From positions 310,001-374,000 of the forward strand of contig NZ_JALLPK010000001.1 in the NCBI RefSeq assembly GCF_023276375.1: 64,000 bases of DNA, in the 5' to 3' direction. The position numbers and the translations under genes were made by a program. A model generated the notes under the pieces. It made no database searches. It was not told the origin of the DNA and was given only the letters and a program-made list of their open reading frames with translations. This DNA is from Halocatena marina. GTDB lineage: Archaea; Halobacteriota; Halobacteria; Halobacteriales; Haloarculaceae. This document shows, one piece after another, positions 10,383 through 18,691 of this stretch (the stretch's first letter is position 1; every line of letters starts with the position of its first letter).

Positions 10383-11144
10383 ATGCACGACATCTTCTCG
10401 AATATCTTCCGGGTGTTCCTGATACTAGGAACGCTCGTCGGCGTGGTTGTCATCTCCTATATGGTGTACAACGCGTTCAAATACCGGGAGAATGTCGATG
10501 AACAACTTGAGAGTGAGTCCTACACAGAACTAGAATCCAAGCTCGAATCGGACGTCGATCGGCCACAACTCGGTGAACTTCCATCGGGAAGTGGCGGCGG
10601 AAAGAAACTGGGTGTCTCATTCTTTTTCAGCGCGGTCATCGTTATCAGCCTCATCGTTTGGACCTACGGCCTCCTCATGGATGTCGAGGGTGGACCACCC
10701 GATACAGCCGATCAGATTGAAGTCAAAGTTGTCGGCCAACAGTTTTCGTGGCAGTTCATCTATCCGAACGGCCACACGAGTAGCACACTCCGAGTTCCTG
10801 AGGGGAAGACAGTGCGGCTCTCGATTACATCGAGGGATGTCTTTCATAACTTCGGGATATCGGCATTCGATTTGAAGGCGGATGCGATTCCCGGACAGAC
10901 CACGGATACGTGGTTCCAACCCCAAGAAACTGGCACCTACCAAGCGAAATGTTTCGAGCTCTGTGGCGAGGGCCACTCGACGATGGAGTCGGAGGTCATT
11001 GTGATGAAACCAGATAAATTCGACAAGTGGTACGCCGGTACGAAGAATAGCACGCAAAACAAGAACTCTCCCACGAACACGACTGCGGCCAGTCACGCGA
11101 TTGGCGATGTTTCAGTCAGGGCTGGCACGACGGTGGTTCGATGA
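10383..11144 (+). CDS. coxB: Cytochrome c oxidase subunit II
   Basis: A 253-residue membrane-anchored subunit. Two transmembrane helices lie at about residues 5-28 and 80-100, with an extracellular cupredoxin domain after them. The CuA site is visible as CFELCGEGHSTM (two Cys, Glu, His, Met), with the partner His in SRDVFHNFGI. The aromatic stretch GQQFSWQFIYPNG is the electron-entry motif. CuA implies an oxidase that takes electrons from a one-electron protein donor, probably halocyanin in haloarchaea (inferred), rather than a quinol oxidase. The ATG at 10383 (MHDIFSNIFRVFL) is preferred over the longer frame from 10281. Its stop overlaps the next start as ATGA. Confidence 0.94.
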   Translation: MHDIFSNIFRVFLILGTLVGVVVISYMVYNAFKYRENVDEQLESESYTELESKLESDVDRPQLGELPSGSGGGKKLGVSFFFSAVIVISLIVWTYGLLMDVEGGPPDTADQIEVKVVGQQFSWQFIYPNGHTSSTLRVPEGKTVRLSITSRDVFHNFGISAFDLKADAIPGQTTDTWFQPQETGTYQAKCFELCGEGHSTMESEVIVMKPDKFDKWYAGTKNSTQNKNSPTNTTAASHAIGDVSVRAGTTVVR

Positions 11145-13705
11145 GCGAGGACAGTCGACACACCGACAGTGCTGACGGAGCAGACGTGCAGACGGACGGC
11201 GGCCACGCACACAGGGGTGAGCAACCGACTGACATCGATTCGACAGTGCGTGATTTCTTCACGAGAGATACGCTCCCGCCGATGAGTTCGGTGAAACGGT
11301 GGCTCCTTACGACGAATCACAAGGATGTCGGCATCCTCTACGTCGTAACGTCGCTGTTCTTCCTCATCTTTGGGGGCGTTCTCGCGTTGCTAATGCGAGT
11401 CGAGCTGTTAACTCCTACAGCTGACGTTCTCAGCGAGGCGGGATACAACCAGGCGGTATCGATACACGGACTGATCATGATCTTCTGGTTCCTTTCACCG
11501 TTCGCCTTCGGTTTTGCGAACTATATTGTCCCGCTACAGATTGGGGCGAAGGATCTCGCATTCCCGCGACTCAACTCGTTGAGCTATTGGCTGTATCTCT
11601 TTTCGGGAATTCTCCTCGGCGTCTCCTTCTTTCAGGGGACGAGCTTTTCTGGCGGCTGGACGATGTACGCTCCGTTGAGCGTCCCGACCTACATGCCGAA
11701 TATCGGTCCGACGACCACGATTCTGTCACTCCTATTGTTCGTCATCTCGGTGACGGTTTCGTCAGTGAATTTCCTGACAACGTTGCACCGAATGCGGGCT
11801 GAAGGAATGACACTCCGTCGGATGCCGCTGTTCACGTGGTCGATCCTCCTCACCGTCTGGATGATGCTCTTTGCGTTCGCGGCGTTGCTCGCGGCGCTTT
11901 TGATCCTCAGCTCCGATCGCCTTCTCGCTACGACCTACTTCACCGCTCCGGATACTCCCGGAGCGCTGCTCTGGACGCATCTGTTCTGGTTCTTCGGTCA
12001 TCCCGAGGTGTACATCGTCTTCTTCCCCGCGCTGGGCGTCATGGCAGAGACGTTCCAGACGTTCACCGGAAGACGGCTCGTCGGGCGAAAATGGTTCATC
12101 GTGTCGATGTTGTTGGTTGCGCTCCAGAGCTTCCTCGTCTGGATGCACCACATGTTCCTCACGAGCATCAATCTCCAGGTCAAGACGCTCTTCATGTTGA
12201 CCACAATCGGGATCTCGCTGCCTTTCGACGTCATGGTCTTTGCGCTCATCTACACGATGGTGAAAGGACGGATCCGATTCACCACGCCATTCCTCTTCTC
12301 GTTTGGTGCGCTTTTGATTTTCATTATTGGTGGTATCACCGGTGTCTTCCTCGGAGCTGTAGTGCTCGATTACCAACTCCGAGGAACGTACTGGGTCGTT
12401 GCGCACTTCCATTACGTCATGGTCGGCGGTGTAACGGCGCTCATCGGCGGACTCTTCTACTGGTATCCCAAGATCACAGGACGGATGTACAACAGGCGGC
12501 TCGGAAAAGCCACCTTTGGACTCTTTTTCATCGGGTTCAATCTCCTCTACTTCCCGATGTTCGCCGCATGGAACACACCACGGCGGGTCTTTGAGTATCC
12601 AGCGAGCCTCACACCGTGGCATCAACTTGCGACGGTCGGTGGATTCATTCTTGGAATCTCCTTTTTGCTCGTGATCTGGAACCTCTACTGGAGTCTCTGG
12701 AACGGTGAGAAAGTTGAGGGCAATCCATGGCGATATGCGTCCACAGCGGAATGGGCAGTTCCCTCCCCACCGCCACTCGAAAACTTCCCCGGGATTCCGA
12801 GCTACCGAAGTGGGTCACTCGACTTCCTCGACCGGATCTCGACAACGCAGGCCACCGATGGTGGCGCTGATCCCGAGAGTCTCACTGACGGTGGGAATAG
12901 TGAACTCACCACCAGTGATAGCAGCGAACTCACCACTAGCGACACTCACGACCATCACGACAGCCACGCTAGTCCGTGGCCTTTCTTCATTGGCGTTGCT
13001 TCGTTTTTCTTCTTCCTTGGATTGTCCGGAATCCATCAAGGCGGCGTCTATACCGCATCGGTCGCTCTCGGACTCGTTCTCGGGGCGGTGTCGCTTCTTG
13101 GGTTTGGGATGGAGTCGTTCCACGTTTCAGAACCGGCCCTCGGTGAGCGGTGGCCGTTCGACGGGATCGAGAACACGAAACTCGGCGTTTGGATCTTCCT
13201 CGCGTCCGATGTCGTGCTCTTCGGGGCATTTATCGGTTCGTACGTCTTCCTCCGTGTCGGGTACGGCTGGACCGATTGGCATCCTGTTCCCCACAATTCG
13301 ATTCCGGGACTAATCAACACCTATCTCCTCCTCACGAGCAGTTTCTGTATTGTTCTCGCGCTCGTCGCGGCCGAAAAGGGGAGCAGGCGGGGTCTCATTG
13401 CTGGACTGACCACAACGCTTCTCCTCGGCATCGGATTCCTCGTGAACAAGGGGATCGAATGGTACGAACTCATCCACGAAGGGCTGTGGCTCTCGACGAA
13501 CATCCAGACATCCACGTTCTTCCTCACGACGGGACTGCACGCACTCCACGTCATTCTCGGTCTCTTGATCATTATCTATCTGATCCCGAGAGCGATCGGT
13601 GGGGCGTATCTCGATGACGAGCGTCCGGTCGAGTACTTCGGGCTGTACTGGCACTTCGTAGACATCGTCTGGCTGTTCCTCTTCCCGCTCTTCTACATCA
13701 TCTAG
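11141..13705 (+). CDS. coxAC: Fused cytochrome c oxidase subunits I and III
   Basis: An 854-residue fusion. Residues 50-590 are subunit I with 12 or so helices. The low-spin haem His is in SIHGLIMIFWF, the CuB/Tyr segment is FFGHPEVYI with the D-channel Glu, the CuB pair is WMHHMF, and the haem a3/a pair is VAHFHYVM. Residues 650-854 are subunit III, ending YWHFVDIVWLFLF. The hydrophilic linker (about 590-640) has a duplicated SELTTSD unit and a His-rich THDHHDSH patch. I/III fusions are known in haloarchaea and some bacteria. Translation is coupled to coxB by ATGA. Reaction: oxygen reduction to water with proton pumping. Confidence 0.95.
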   Translation: MSEDSRHTDSADGADVQTDGGHAHRGEQPTDIDSTVRDFFTRDTLPPMSSVKRWLLTTNHKDVGILYVVTSLFFLIFGGVLALLMRVELLTPTADVLSEAGYNQAVSIHGLIMIFWFLSPFAFGFANYIVPLQIGAKDLAFPRLNSLSYWLYLFSGILLGVSFFQGTSFSGGWTMYAPLSVPTYMPNIGPTTTILSLLLFVISVTVSSVNFLTTLHRMRAEGMTLRRMPLFTWSILLTVWMMLFAFAALLAALLILSSDRLLATTYFTAPDTPGALLWTHLFWFFGHPEVYIVFFPALGVMAETFQTFTGRRLVGRKWFIVSMLLVALQSFLVWMHHMFLTSINLQVKTLFMLTTIGISLPFDVMVFALIYTMVKGRIRFTTPFLFSFGALLIFIIGGITGVFLGAVVLDYQLRGTYWVVAHFHYVMVGGVTALIGGLFYWYPKITGRMYNRRLGKATFGLFFIGFNLLYFPMFAAWNTPRRVFEYPASLTPWHQLATVGGFILGISFLLVIWNLYWSLWNGEKVEGNPWRYASTAEWAVPSPPPLENFPGIPSYRSGSLDFLDRISTTQATDGGADPESLTDGGNSELTTSDSSELTTSDTHDHHDSHASPWPFFIGVASFFFFLGLSGIHQGGVYTASVALGLVLGAVSLLGFGMESFHVSEPALGERWPFDGIENTKLGVWIFLASDVVLFGAFIGSYVFLRVGYGWTDWHPVPHNSIPGLINTYLLLTSSFCIVLALVAAEKGSRRGLIAGLTTTLLLGIGFLVNKGIEWYELIHEGLWLSTNIQTSTFFLTTGLHALHVILGLLIIIYLIPRAIGGAYLDDERPVEYFGLYWHFVDIVWLFLFPLFYII

Positions 13706-13714
13706 GTAACAATA

Positions 13715-13975
13715 ATGACATCAACGAAACTGTACTCAGTGATATACGTCGTCTTGTTCGTGTTCGCAACCGCGCAGGTCGCAATCGAATTCACCAACAT
13801 CGCCTACTGGGTTGCTGTCACAGCAATCCTAGTGCTGTCGGTGATTAAAGCGGTCGTCGTCGCGGCCTACTATCAACACTTGAAATACGAGCCGCGTTCG
13901 ATCACGTACGTCATGCTCTCCGGTCTCTTGACGGCGCTTGCACTAACGTTCGCAGCGTCGTACTCGATTACGTGA
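13715..13975 (+). CDS. Cytochrome c oxidase subunit IV-like small membrane protein
   Basis: An 86-residue protein with three hydrophobic helices (about residues 5-25, 32-52 and 62-84). The motif VVAAYYQHLKYEPRS in the loop after helix 2 resembles the VxxFMHLK segment of prokaryotic subunit IV (CoxD/CyoD-like). It starts 9 nt after the coxAC stop, so it belongs to the same operon. Probable role: assembly or stabilisation of the oxidase, from family and position. Confidence 0.8.
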   Translation: MTSTKLYSVIYVVLFVFATAQVAIEFTNIAYWVAVTAILVLSVIKAVVVAAYYQHLKYEPRSITYVMLSGLLTALALTFAASYSIT

Positions 13976-14039
13976 GTCGGGAGGGAAACGATCGGTCTCA
14001 TCGACTGCTCAACTTCTCTGTTCAGATTCACACGTTGTA

Positions 14040-14345
14040 TCAGATCCACACGAACACGTAGACGTACGAGAACCCGAAGAAGACGAACACGAGTGCAGCG
14101 ATCACTTTCAGATGATAGATGAACAGTTCGTCGGATTCTGTCTGGTATACGTCTTCGTACGCCTCGTGTTCGGTTCCGGTCCATTCCGTTTGGTGGACAT
14201 CACCGATATGGAGCGTACTAAGTTGCTCTGTCGGAAACGGTCGCCCACAGTACGGACAGTGTGTGGCCGGCGTTTCGTCCGGTGGAACGGTCGTTTCTAT
14301 CTCTGTTGGCTCCAGGTCGCCTTCTCGTGTCGATAGCGGTGTCAT
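14040..14345 (-). CDS. Zinc-finger membrane protein near cox genes
   Basis: A 101-residue protein. Residues 25-55 hold a CPYCGRPFPTEQLSTLHIGDVH motif, a C2H2-type zinc finger read from the two Cys and two His residues. The C-terminal 22 residues form one transmembrane helix (AALVFVFFGFSYVYVFVWI). The start at 14345 overlaps the upstream gene stop as ATGA, which fixes the start and implies coupled translation. It lies tail to tail with the cox operon. A role in oxidase assembly or copper/haem delivery is a guess from position only. Confidence 0.75.
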   Translation of the reverse strand: MTPLSTREGDLEPTEIETTVPPDETPATHCPYCGRPFPTEQLSTLHIGDVHQTEWTGTEHEAYEDVYQTESDELFIYHLKVIAALVFVFFGFSYVYVFVWI

Positions 14346-15739
14346 ATGGGTGTTGTGTATGGTTGGAGAACGATCCACATGCTCGTCACGGTGTACAGGA
14401 TCATGACGACGATGAGTGGATACTGGCTACGAATCGGTTGCAGTCGCCCCGAAAAGAGTTCGAACGCGGTCGCGTGTGCGACCCAGACGGCAAACAAGTG
14501 TCCACAGAGGATGAACAGGAGTTGCAGTTGCCCGAACCAGTCGGGCAACACCAGCACCTGCGGAGTTGGCGGATTGAACGGGTGGATGAGGACGGTCGCA
14601 AGCGCAGGTAACAAACTGAGAAAGTATCCGAGATAGTGTGCGAGGTGGTATCCGGCAGCGATCGGGAGCAACGAAATGACGAATCGCTCCTCGATGACGC
14701 GCGGTGCGACGTACGACTGTCCCGTCCGTCGTGCGAGCAGTGCCGCCGTTCGATAGACGAGAAGAAACACGACAAAGCCCCCGATCATCGTCCCGGCGTA
14801 GACGACTACCGGTGGTATTCCCCATCCGACTATCGCTCGTGCGAGTGCATTCCACGATGGTGTGGCAACAAGTCCGTCGTACGTCGTCGCCCACAACAGC
14901 GCGACAACGAACGCTCCCTGTCGGTATACTCCATGCGTGAGCGTGCTGCTCGGCAGTGTGATTTCGAATCCTGTCTCGGTTCGTTGGACGGGAGCCACAC
15001 GGCCATACCACCGAAAGACCCGAGCAATCGGATCGACGTGCATAAACCACTCGTTCACACCGTACGCCATCGTACCGGCAAGCGTGACGAATGAGTACGC
15101 AAGAACCACGTATGCGAGCACTGACGGCGATTCGGCGACTGGACTACTCACTTCGAGCCAAACCAGTCCAAGCAGTCCGACGACACTCGGCCAGACGCCT
15201 AATCGACGCGGATACGAACGCGTCCTGCGCTGAGGGAACAGCGATGCGAGCGCTCGCCATGGGTTGACTGCAGGCCACGTGTTTCCAATGAGGTAGACGG
15301 ACATCGTGTAGCCTGCCCACCAGCCCGCCCAGACGACGAGGATAGCGAAGTTTGACGTGGGAGTTGGTGATCCAAACAGCCCACTCAGCACGATCAGACC
15401 GAGGAGCGCGACACTCAGTGTCTGCACTGCACGGACTCCAACGACTCGGATCGTTTCCCACGTGGGAACGGCCTGCTGCCAGTCGTTGATCGAGCGGATC
15501 GTTTCGTGATCGGTTATGAGGCTCGTGAGGAGAAACGACGCGCCGACGACACCACCGCCGGTGGAGACCACCAACCAACGAGGAACGCTGACCGGTTCCT
15601 GTGAGAGCCGCAGTGAACCAGCGTGTGCTACGACTGGCTCCGTGACGATCAGCACGCCTATCAGACCGACTGCAGTGATACTCGTGACATTAAGGAGTGA
15701 AACAACGAGCGAACGGATCGTCGGTATCGCGCGCACCAT
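14342..15739 (-). CDS. Polytopic membrane protein, possible oxidase accessory
   Basis: A 465-residue protein with about ten to twelve hydrophobic helices. The first is an N-terminal segment ending in VVAHAG, which could be a cleavable or anchor signal. Conserved-looking polar spots inside the membrane part include GVNEWFMHVDPIARVFRWYG (near 230) and LPIAAGYHLAHYLGYFLSLL (near 365), which contains two His residues that could bind a cofactor. No known enzyme family is recognised. It is coupled to the zinc-finger gene downstream and closely follows another membrane protein upstream. The convergent cox operon suggests a link to respiration, but this is only context. Confidence 0.7.
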   Translation of the reverse strand: MVRAIPTIRSLVVSLLNVTSITAVGLIGVLIVTEPVVAHAGSLRLSQEPVSVPRWLVVSTGGGVVGASFLLTSLITDHETIRSINDWQQAVPTWETIRVVGVRAVQTLSVALLGLIVLSGLFGSPTPTSNFAILVVWAGWWAGYTMSVYLIGNTWPAVNPWRALASLFPQRRTRSYPRRLGVWPSVVGLLGLVWLEVSSPVAESPSVLAYVVLAYSFVTLAGTMAYGVNEWFMHVDPIARVFRWYGRVAPVQRTETGFEITLPSSTLTHGVYRQGAFVVALLWATTYDGLVATPSWNALARAIVGWGIPPVVVYAGTMIGGFVVFLLVYRTAALLARRTGQSYVAPRVIEERFVISLLPIAAGYHLAHYLGYFLSLLPALATVLIHPFNPPTPQVLVLPDWFGQLQLLFILCGHLFAVWVAHATAFELFSGRLQPIRSQYPLIVVMILYTVTSMWIVLQPYTTPI

Positions 15740-15745
15740 CGAATC

Positions 15746-16225
15746 CTACGAACCGAGGAGGAGGTTCACGACGATCACGCCGACACCCAAAAGCCCGAGG
15801 AGCCAAATCGCCACACCAGTGGCTTCTGCGCTTTTTCGACCATGGCTTCGGAGTGAAAGATAGATGCCGGAGACGAAATACCCACAGACGAGACCTCCGA
15901 TGACGATAGCTAGTCCGATCCCAGCCATCTGGGTCCCAATCCCGATCGATGGAAGCGACGACGCGCCAATGAAGAGAACCGAGCCCGCCCCTGCCGCGAG
16001 TACGAGTAGAAGAAATCCGATAATCCACGTGGGCGGTATCTCTGATGAGACTGTCTCGGTTGATCGCGCTGAAGGGGTGATATCCGGCAGCTCTGACGCC
16101 GTGCTTCGCCCGCCCGACGCTGTGGCTGTCTCGCTTACACTCCTAAGACGAGCGATTACAACGACGATTGCGAGTAGGAACAGGCCCATCAGGAGCGTGC
16201 TTACTAGGTAGTTGATCTCAACCAT
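15746..16225 (-). CDS. Small polytopic membrane protein
   Basis: A 159-residue protein with four predicted helices: residues 5-27, 68-90, 97-122 and 136-158. A polar, Ser/Thr-rich loop of about 40 residues separates helix 1 from helix 2. No family is recognised. It begins the three-gene leftward run ending at 14040, with only 6 nt before the next gene. An AT-rich CCTTATATTTCT about 25-37 nt before its start is a fair TATA candidate for the run. Confidence 0.65.
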   Translation of the reverse strand: MVEINYLVSTLLMGLFLLAIVVVIARLRSVSETATASGGRSTASELPDITPSARSTETVSSEIPPTWIIGFLLLVLAAGAGSVLFIGASSLPSIGIGTQMAGIGLAIVIGGLVCGYFVSGIYLSLRSHGRKSAEATGVAIWLLGLLGVGVIVVNLLLGS

Positions 16226-16352
16226 GGCACTATCTGTCGTTGTTATTCAATCCTTATATTTCTACGGTCGGTCGACGAAAGAGTATCGACGGTCCGTCCG
16301 ACAGATCTCGTGCTGTCAAAACAGAAATAACCGAATCCTTTGTGAGGGTGAT

Positions 16353-17198
16353 CTACTCTCGCACTGCGGGCTGTCCGTTTACGAAATCGAGTACACGCTC
16401 ATTGAACAAGTCGGGTCGTTCGAGATTCGGCAGATGAGCTGTATCGAGAATAATCGATTTTTCCACGGTTGGAAGCTGCGCGGTCAGTTTCTCGGCAATT
16501 GCGAGGATATCCGGGCGGTCCTGATCTCCTATTATGACCAGTACTGGGGCTTCAATTTCATCGAGTCGGGAAACAGCGGACGGCTGTAATTCCTGTTCTA
16601 AGTCCTCTCCATTCGGTGCAATCTCATAGCTCTGTAAAAGCATATCACGGAGCAATTTCCGGAGCTCCGGATCGAGTTGATCGAGATCCCGATACGGGCC
16701 AGCCAACCACATTTCGGATTCGATTTCAGCTGCACGCTCGTATGCTTCTTGTTCGAACGCAGCCCCGGCTTCTTCCCACCCTTCGAGCGTCTGTCGATCG
16801 GTGAACTGATAGCCCTCTACTGCAGCGGCGGCGAGCGATATCGTCTTCACCCGATCCGGATGTTCGAGTGCGAAGTTGAGCGCGACTGCGCCGCCTGCGG
16901 ACGCCCCGAGTAAATGTGCCGACGCTACGTCGAAGTAATCGAGTAGAGCAGTGAGATCGTGATGGTGAGTGAATGGATCGTCCGGCATATCGGACTGCCC
17001 GTGGCCACGTAGATCATACGCGATAACGCGGTGGTGCTGTGCGAACTTCTCGAACTGAGCCTCCCACATTCGACTATCTGCCACTCCTGCGTGGAGGAGT
17101 ACCAACGGTTCACCGTCACCCGCTGTCCGGTAGTACAGTTGTGTGCCGTTGACAGCGGCAATTCCGGTTTCTGCTGTGTTCTCGTTGGACACTGTCAC
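16353..17198 (-). CDS. Alpha/beta hydrolase
   Basis: A 281-residue hydrolase. The nucleophile elbow is GASAGG (near residue 122), the oxyanion segment VLLHAGVADSRMW comes early, the acid Asp lies in IIGDQDRPDI, and the catalytic His lies in DTAHLPNLERPD near the C-terminus. These form the full Ser-Asp-His triad. The overall pattern resembles the 3-oxoadipate enol-lactonase/haloperoxidase group, but no aromatic-degradation genes are near, so the substrate is open. It appears monocistronic. Confidence 0.88.
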   Translation of the reverse strand: MTVSNENTAETGIAAVNGTQLYYRTAGDGEPLVLLHAGVADSRMWEAQFEKFAQHHRVIAYDLRGHGQSDMPDDPFTHHHDLTALLDYFDVASAHLLGASAGGAVALNFALEHPDRVKTISLAAAAVEGYQFTDRQTLEGWEEAGAAFEQEAYERAAEIESEMWLAGPYRDLDQLDPELRKLLRDMLLQSYEIAPNGEDLEQELQPSAVSRLDEIEAPVLVIIGDQDRPDILAIAEKLTAQLPTVEKSIILDTAHLPNLERPDLFNERVLDFVNGQPAVRE

Positions 17199-17445
17199 AG
17201 TGTACGTACCATCGTCATGTATATCTAACTGAAATGATGAAATGAAACGAAACTGGAAGAGAGTGCGTCTGTCCAGAGCAGTACGCTGTTCACGAGTCAG
17301 TCGGTTTCAAACAGCACGGTGCTACTCCATTGCAGAATACAAGCCTGAACGGAAGGTGTCGGTAGCAACGCACGATTACTCGGGCGACATTATTCTGCCG
17401 TCAAGTCCTCAACTATCAACGTTGATTGAGATCACGTCACGACGC

Positions 17446-18021
17446 TTACTCAAAGTCACGCCGTAACGCGATCTCGAACCACGGGCAGAGTCGGAGTTGA
17501 CGGTACATCCGAGGATTATCGTGGAGATGCTCGTAGGGGGCCCAGAGGACGCCGCCGACTTCTTCTGGATTAGGGTCAATCGATGTGTCGTTCAGTGTGC
17601 ATTTAAGCACCGCGCAGACTTCGTATTCAACGCCGTCATTGAGATAGTAGCGCTTGTACTCGAACTTGTCCGTCACGCGGAGGTCATCGTACTGTTCTGG
17701 GGCGATGCCCAGTTCCTCTTCGAGGCGCTGTTCGGTCGCTTCGACTTGCGTCTGGTTCTGGAGGGGATGAGAAGCGACAGTACCGTCCCAATGGGTGTCC
17801 CAGAGACGTTTATCGGCACTCCGTTGTGCAAGAAGGATGTGTCCGTCACCATCGAACACGAGTGCGGTGAATGCACGGTGCCGTGTGCCGTCACCAGTGT
17901 GTGCATCGAGTCGGTTCACGATGTCTAACTCGGTATCGTTTCCATCCACGGCGACGACAGACTGCTTTGCGTTCTCGTGTTGGTTGGTGTCTCCGGAGGC
18001 TGAGACATCGTCAGTGCTCAT
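17446..18021 (-). CDS. idi: Idi-like Nudix protein (isopentenyl-diphosphate isomerase type 1 family)
   Basis: A 191-residue Nudix-fold protein aligned with type 1 IPP:DMAPP isomerase. Recognisable parts are THRHRAFTALVFDGDG-like strand I with a metal-site His, the Arg-rich LLAQRSADKRLW, the Nudix helix RLEEELG, VEYEVCAVL with the catalytic Glu equivalent, and the C-terminal CPWFEIA Trp. The key difference is VASHP where the Escherichia coli enzyme has VCGHP, so the catalytic Cys67 is Ala. Function as a true isomerase is therefore uncertain. The frame runs to 18093, but MSTDDVSASG at 18021 is the likely start. Confidence 0.75.
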   Translation of the reverse strand: MSTDDVSASGDTNQHENAKQSVVAVDGNDTELDIVNRLDAHTGDGTRHRAFTALVFDGDGHILLAQRSADKRLWDTHWDGTVASHPLQNQTQVEATEQRLEEELGIAPEQYDDLRVTDKFEYKRYYLNDGVEYEVCAVLKCTLNDTSIDPNPEEVGGVLWAPYEHLHDNPRMYRQLRLCPWFEIALRRDFE

Positions 18022-18167
18022 ACACCTTCCTTGGTGACACCCCATAAGGACTCTTCGACTTATCTGTCCCTTCTCTGTGGTGCGTTTCTCCAAGGCATGG
18101 AACAGCTACTGCTCGTGTCGGTGCGCTCTCTATGCACTCCGTGTCCAACGGTTACCGAGAAAGCAGG

Positions 18168-18587
18168 TCACCCCAACTGTTCGTTGAGGATCAGTCGTGT
18201 TTTCGTGCTCATCACGTCATCGAGACCTCGTGCTTTGGTTATGAGATCGTTCACGCGTCTGGTGTCGGTGGCATCGACGACGAGTACGATATCCTCCTCG
18301 CCGCTGACCTGCCAGACGAAATCGACTTCCTTCCATTCGGCCATGCGCTCAGATACCTCAGTCGTGTCGACATCCACTGCAACTCCGATCTCAACCATCG
18401 CCTTCACGTTTCCGGTGCGCGTCGAGATTGTGAACCGCTCGATAACGCCGTCGTCGATCAGCCGTTCGACCCGATTGCGCACCGTACCTTCCGAGGTATT
18501 GACCGTCGACGCGATCTCGGTGTATGGAGTTCGAGCATCACGTCGAAGAATGTCGAGGATGTCTTGATCCAGGCTGTCCATTTCCAT
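18168..18587 (-). CDS. Lrp/AsnC family regulator divergent from carA
   Basis: A 139-residue DNA-binding protein. Residues 1-50 form the winged helix-turn-helix (LDQDILDILRRDARTPYTEI, then NTSEGTVRNRVERLIDDG). Residues 65-135 form the RAM ligand-binding domain (DVDTTEVSERMAEWKEVDFV, then SGEEDIVLVVDATD). Such proteins form dimers or octamers and respond to amino acids or nucleotides. A second Met two codons in (18581) is an alternative start. The 102-nt region shared with carA contains a perfect 17-bp inverted repeat, so this protein probably controls itself and carA; by shared sites, also carB. Confidence 0.92.
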   Translation of the reverse strand: MEMDSLDQDILDILRRDARTPYTEIASTVNTSEGTVRNRVERLIDDGVIERFTISTRTGNVKAMVEIGVAVDVDTTEVSERMAEWKEVDFVWQVSGEEDIVLVVDATDTRRVNDLITKARGLDDVMSTKTRLILNEQLG

Positions 18588-18622
18588 TGAGAATCATGTC
18601 TACCACTCCCACCCACTTGGAA

Positions 18623-18639
18623 ATTACGAAAATCGTAAT
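18623..18639. promoter_or_regulatory. Far operator upstream of carA (perfect inverted repeat)
   Basis: ATTACGA-AAA-TCGTAAT is a perfect 7-bp inverted repeat with a 3-nt spacer. Its centre is 59 nt before the carA start and about 44 nt before the lrp start, so it overlaps the likely lrp core promoter. Lrp-type proteins usually bind such palindromes. The binding protein is inferred. Confidence 0.65.
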
Positions 18640-18674
18640 CTAACTTCGAATGACAATGATTAAGTCGTTCCTCG

Positions 18675-18691
18675 AATACGTACTTCGTAAT
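18675..18691. promoter_or_regulatory. Near operator overlapping the carA start
   Basis: AATACGTACTTCGTAAT is an imperfect version of the same palindrome; its left arm matches five of seven positions and the right arm is identical. It ends on the carA ATG (18690-18692). It matches the near carB element at 15 of 17 positions. A TATA-like GATTAAGT sits at about 18658-18665, so this element covers the expected transcription start. Confidence 0.6.
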
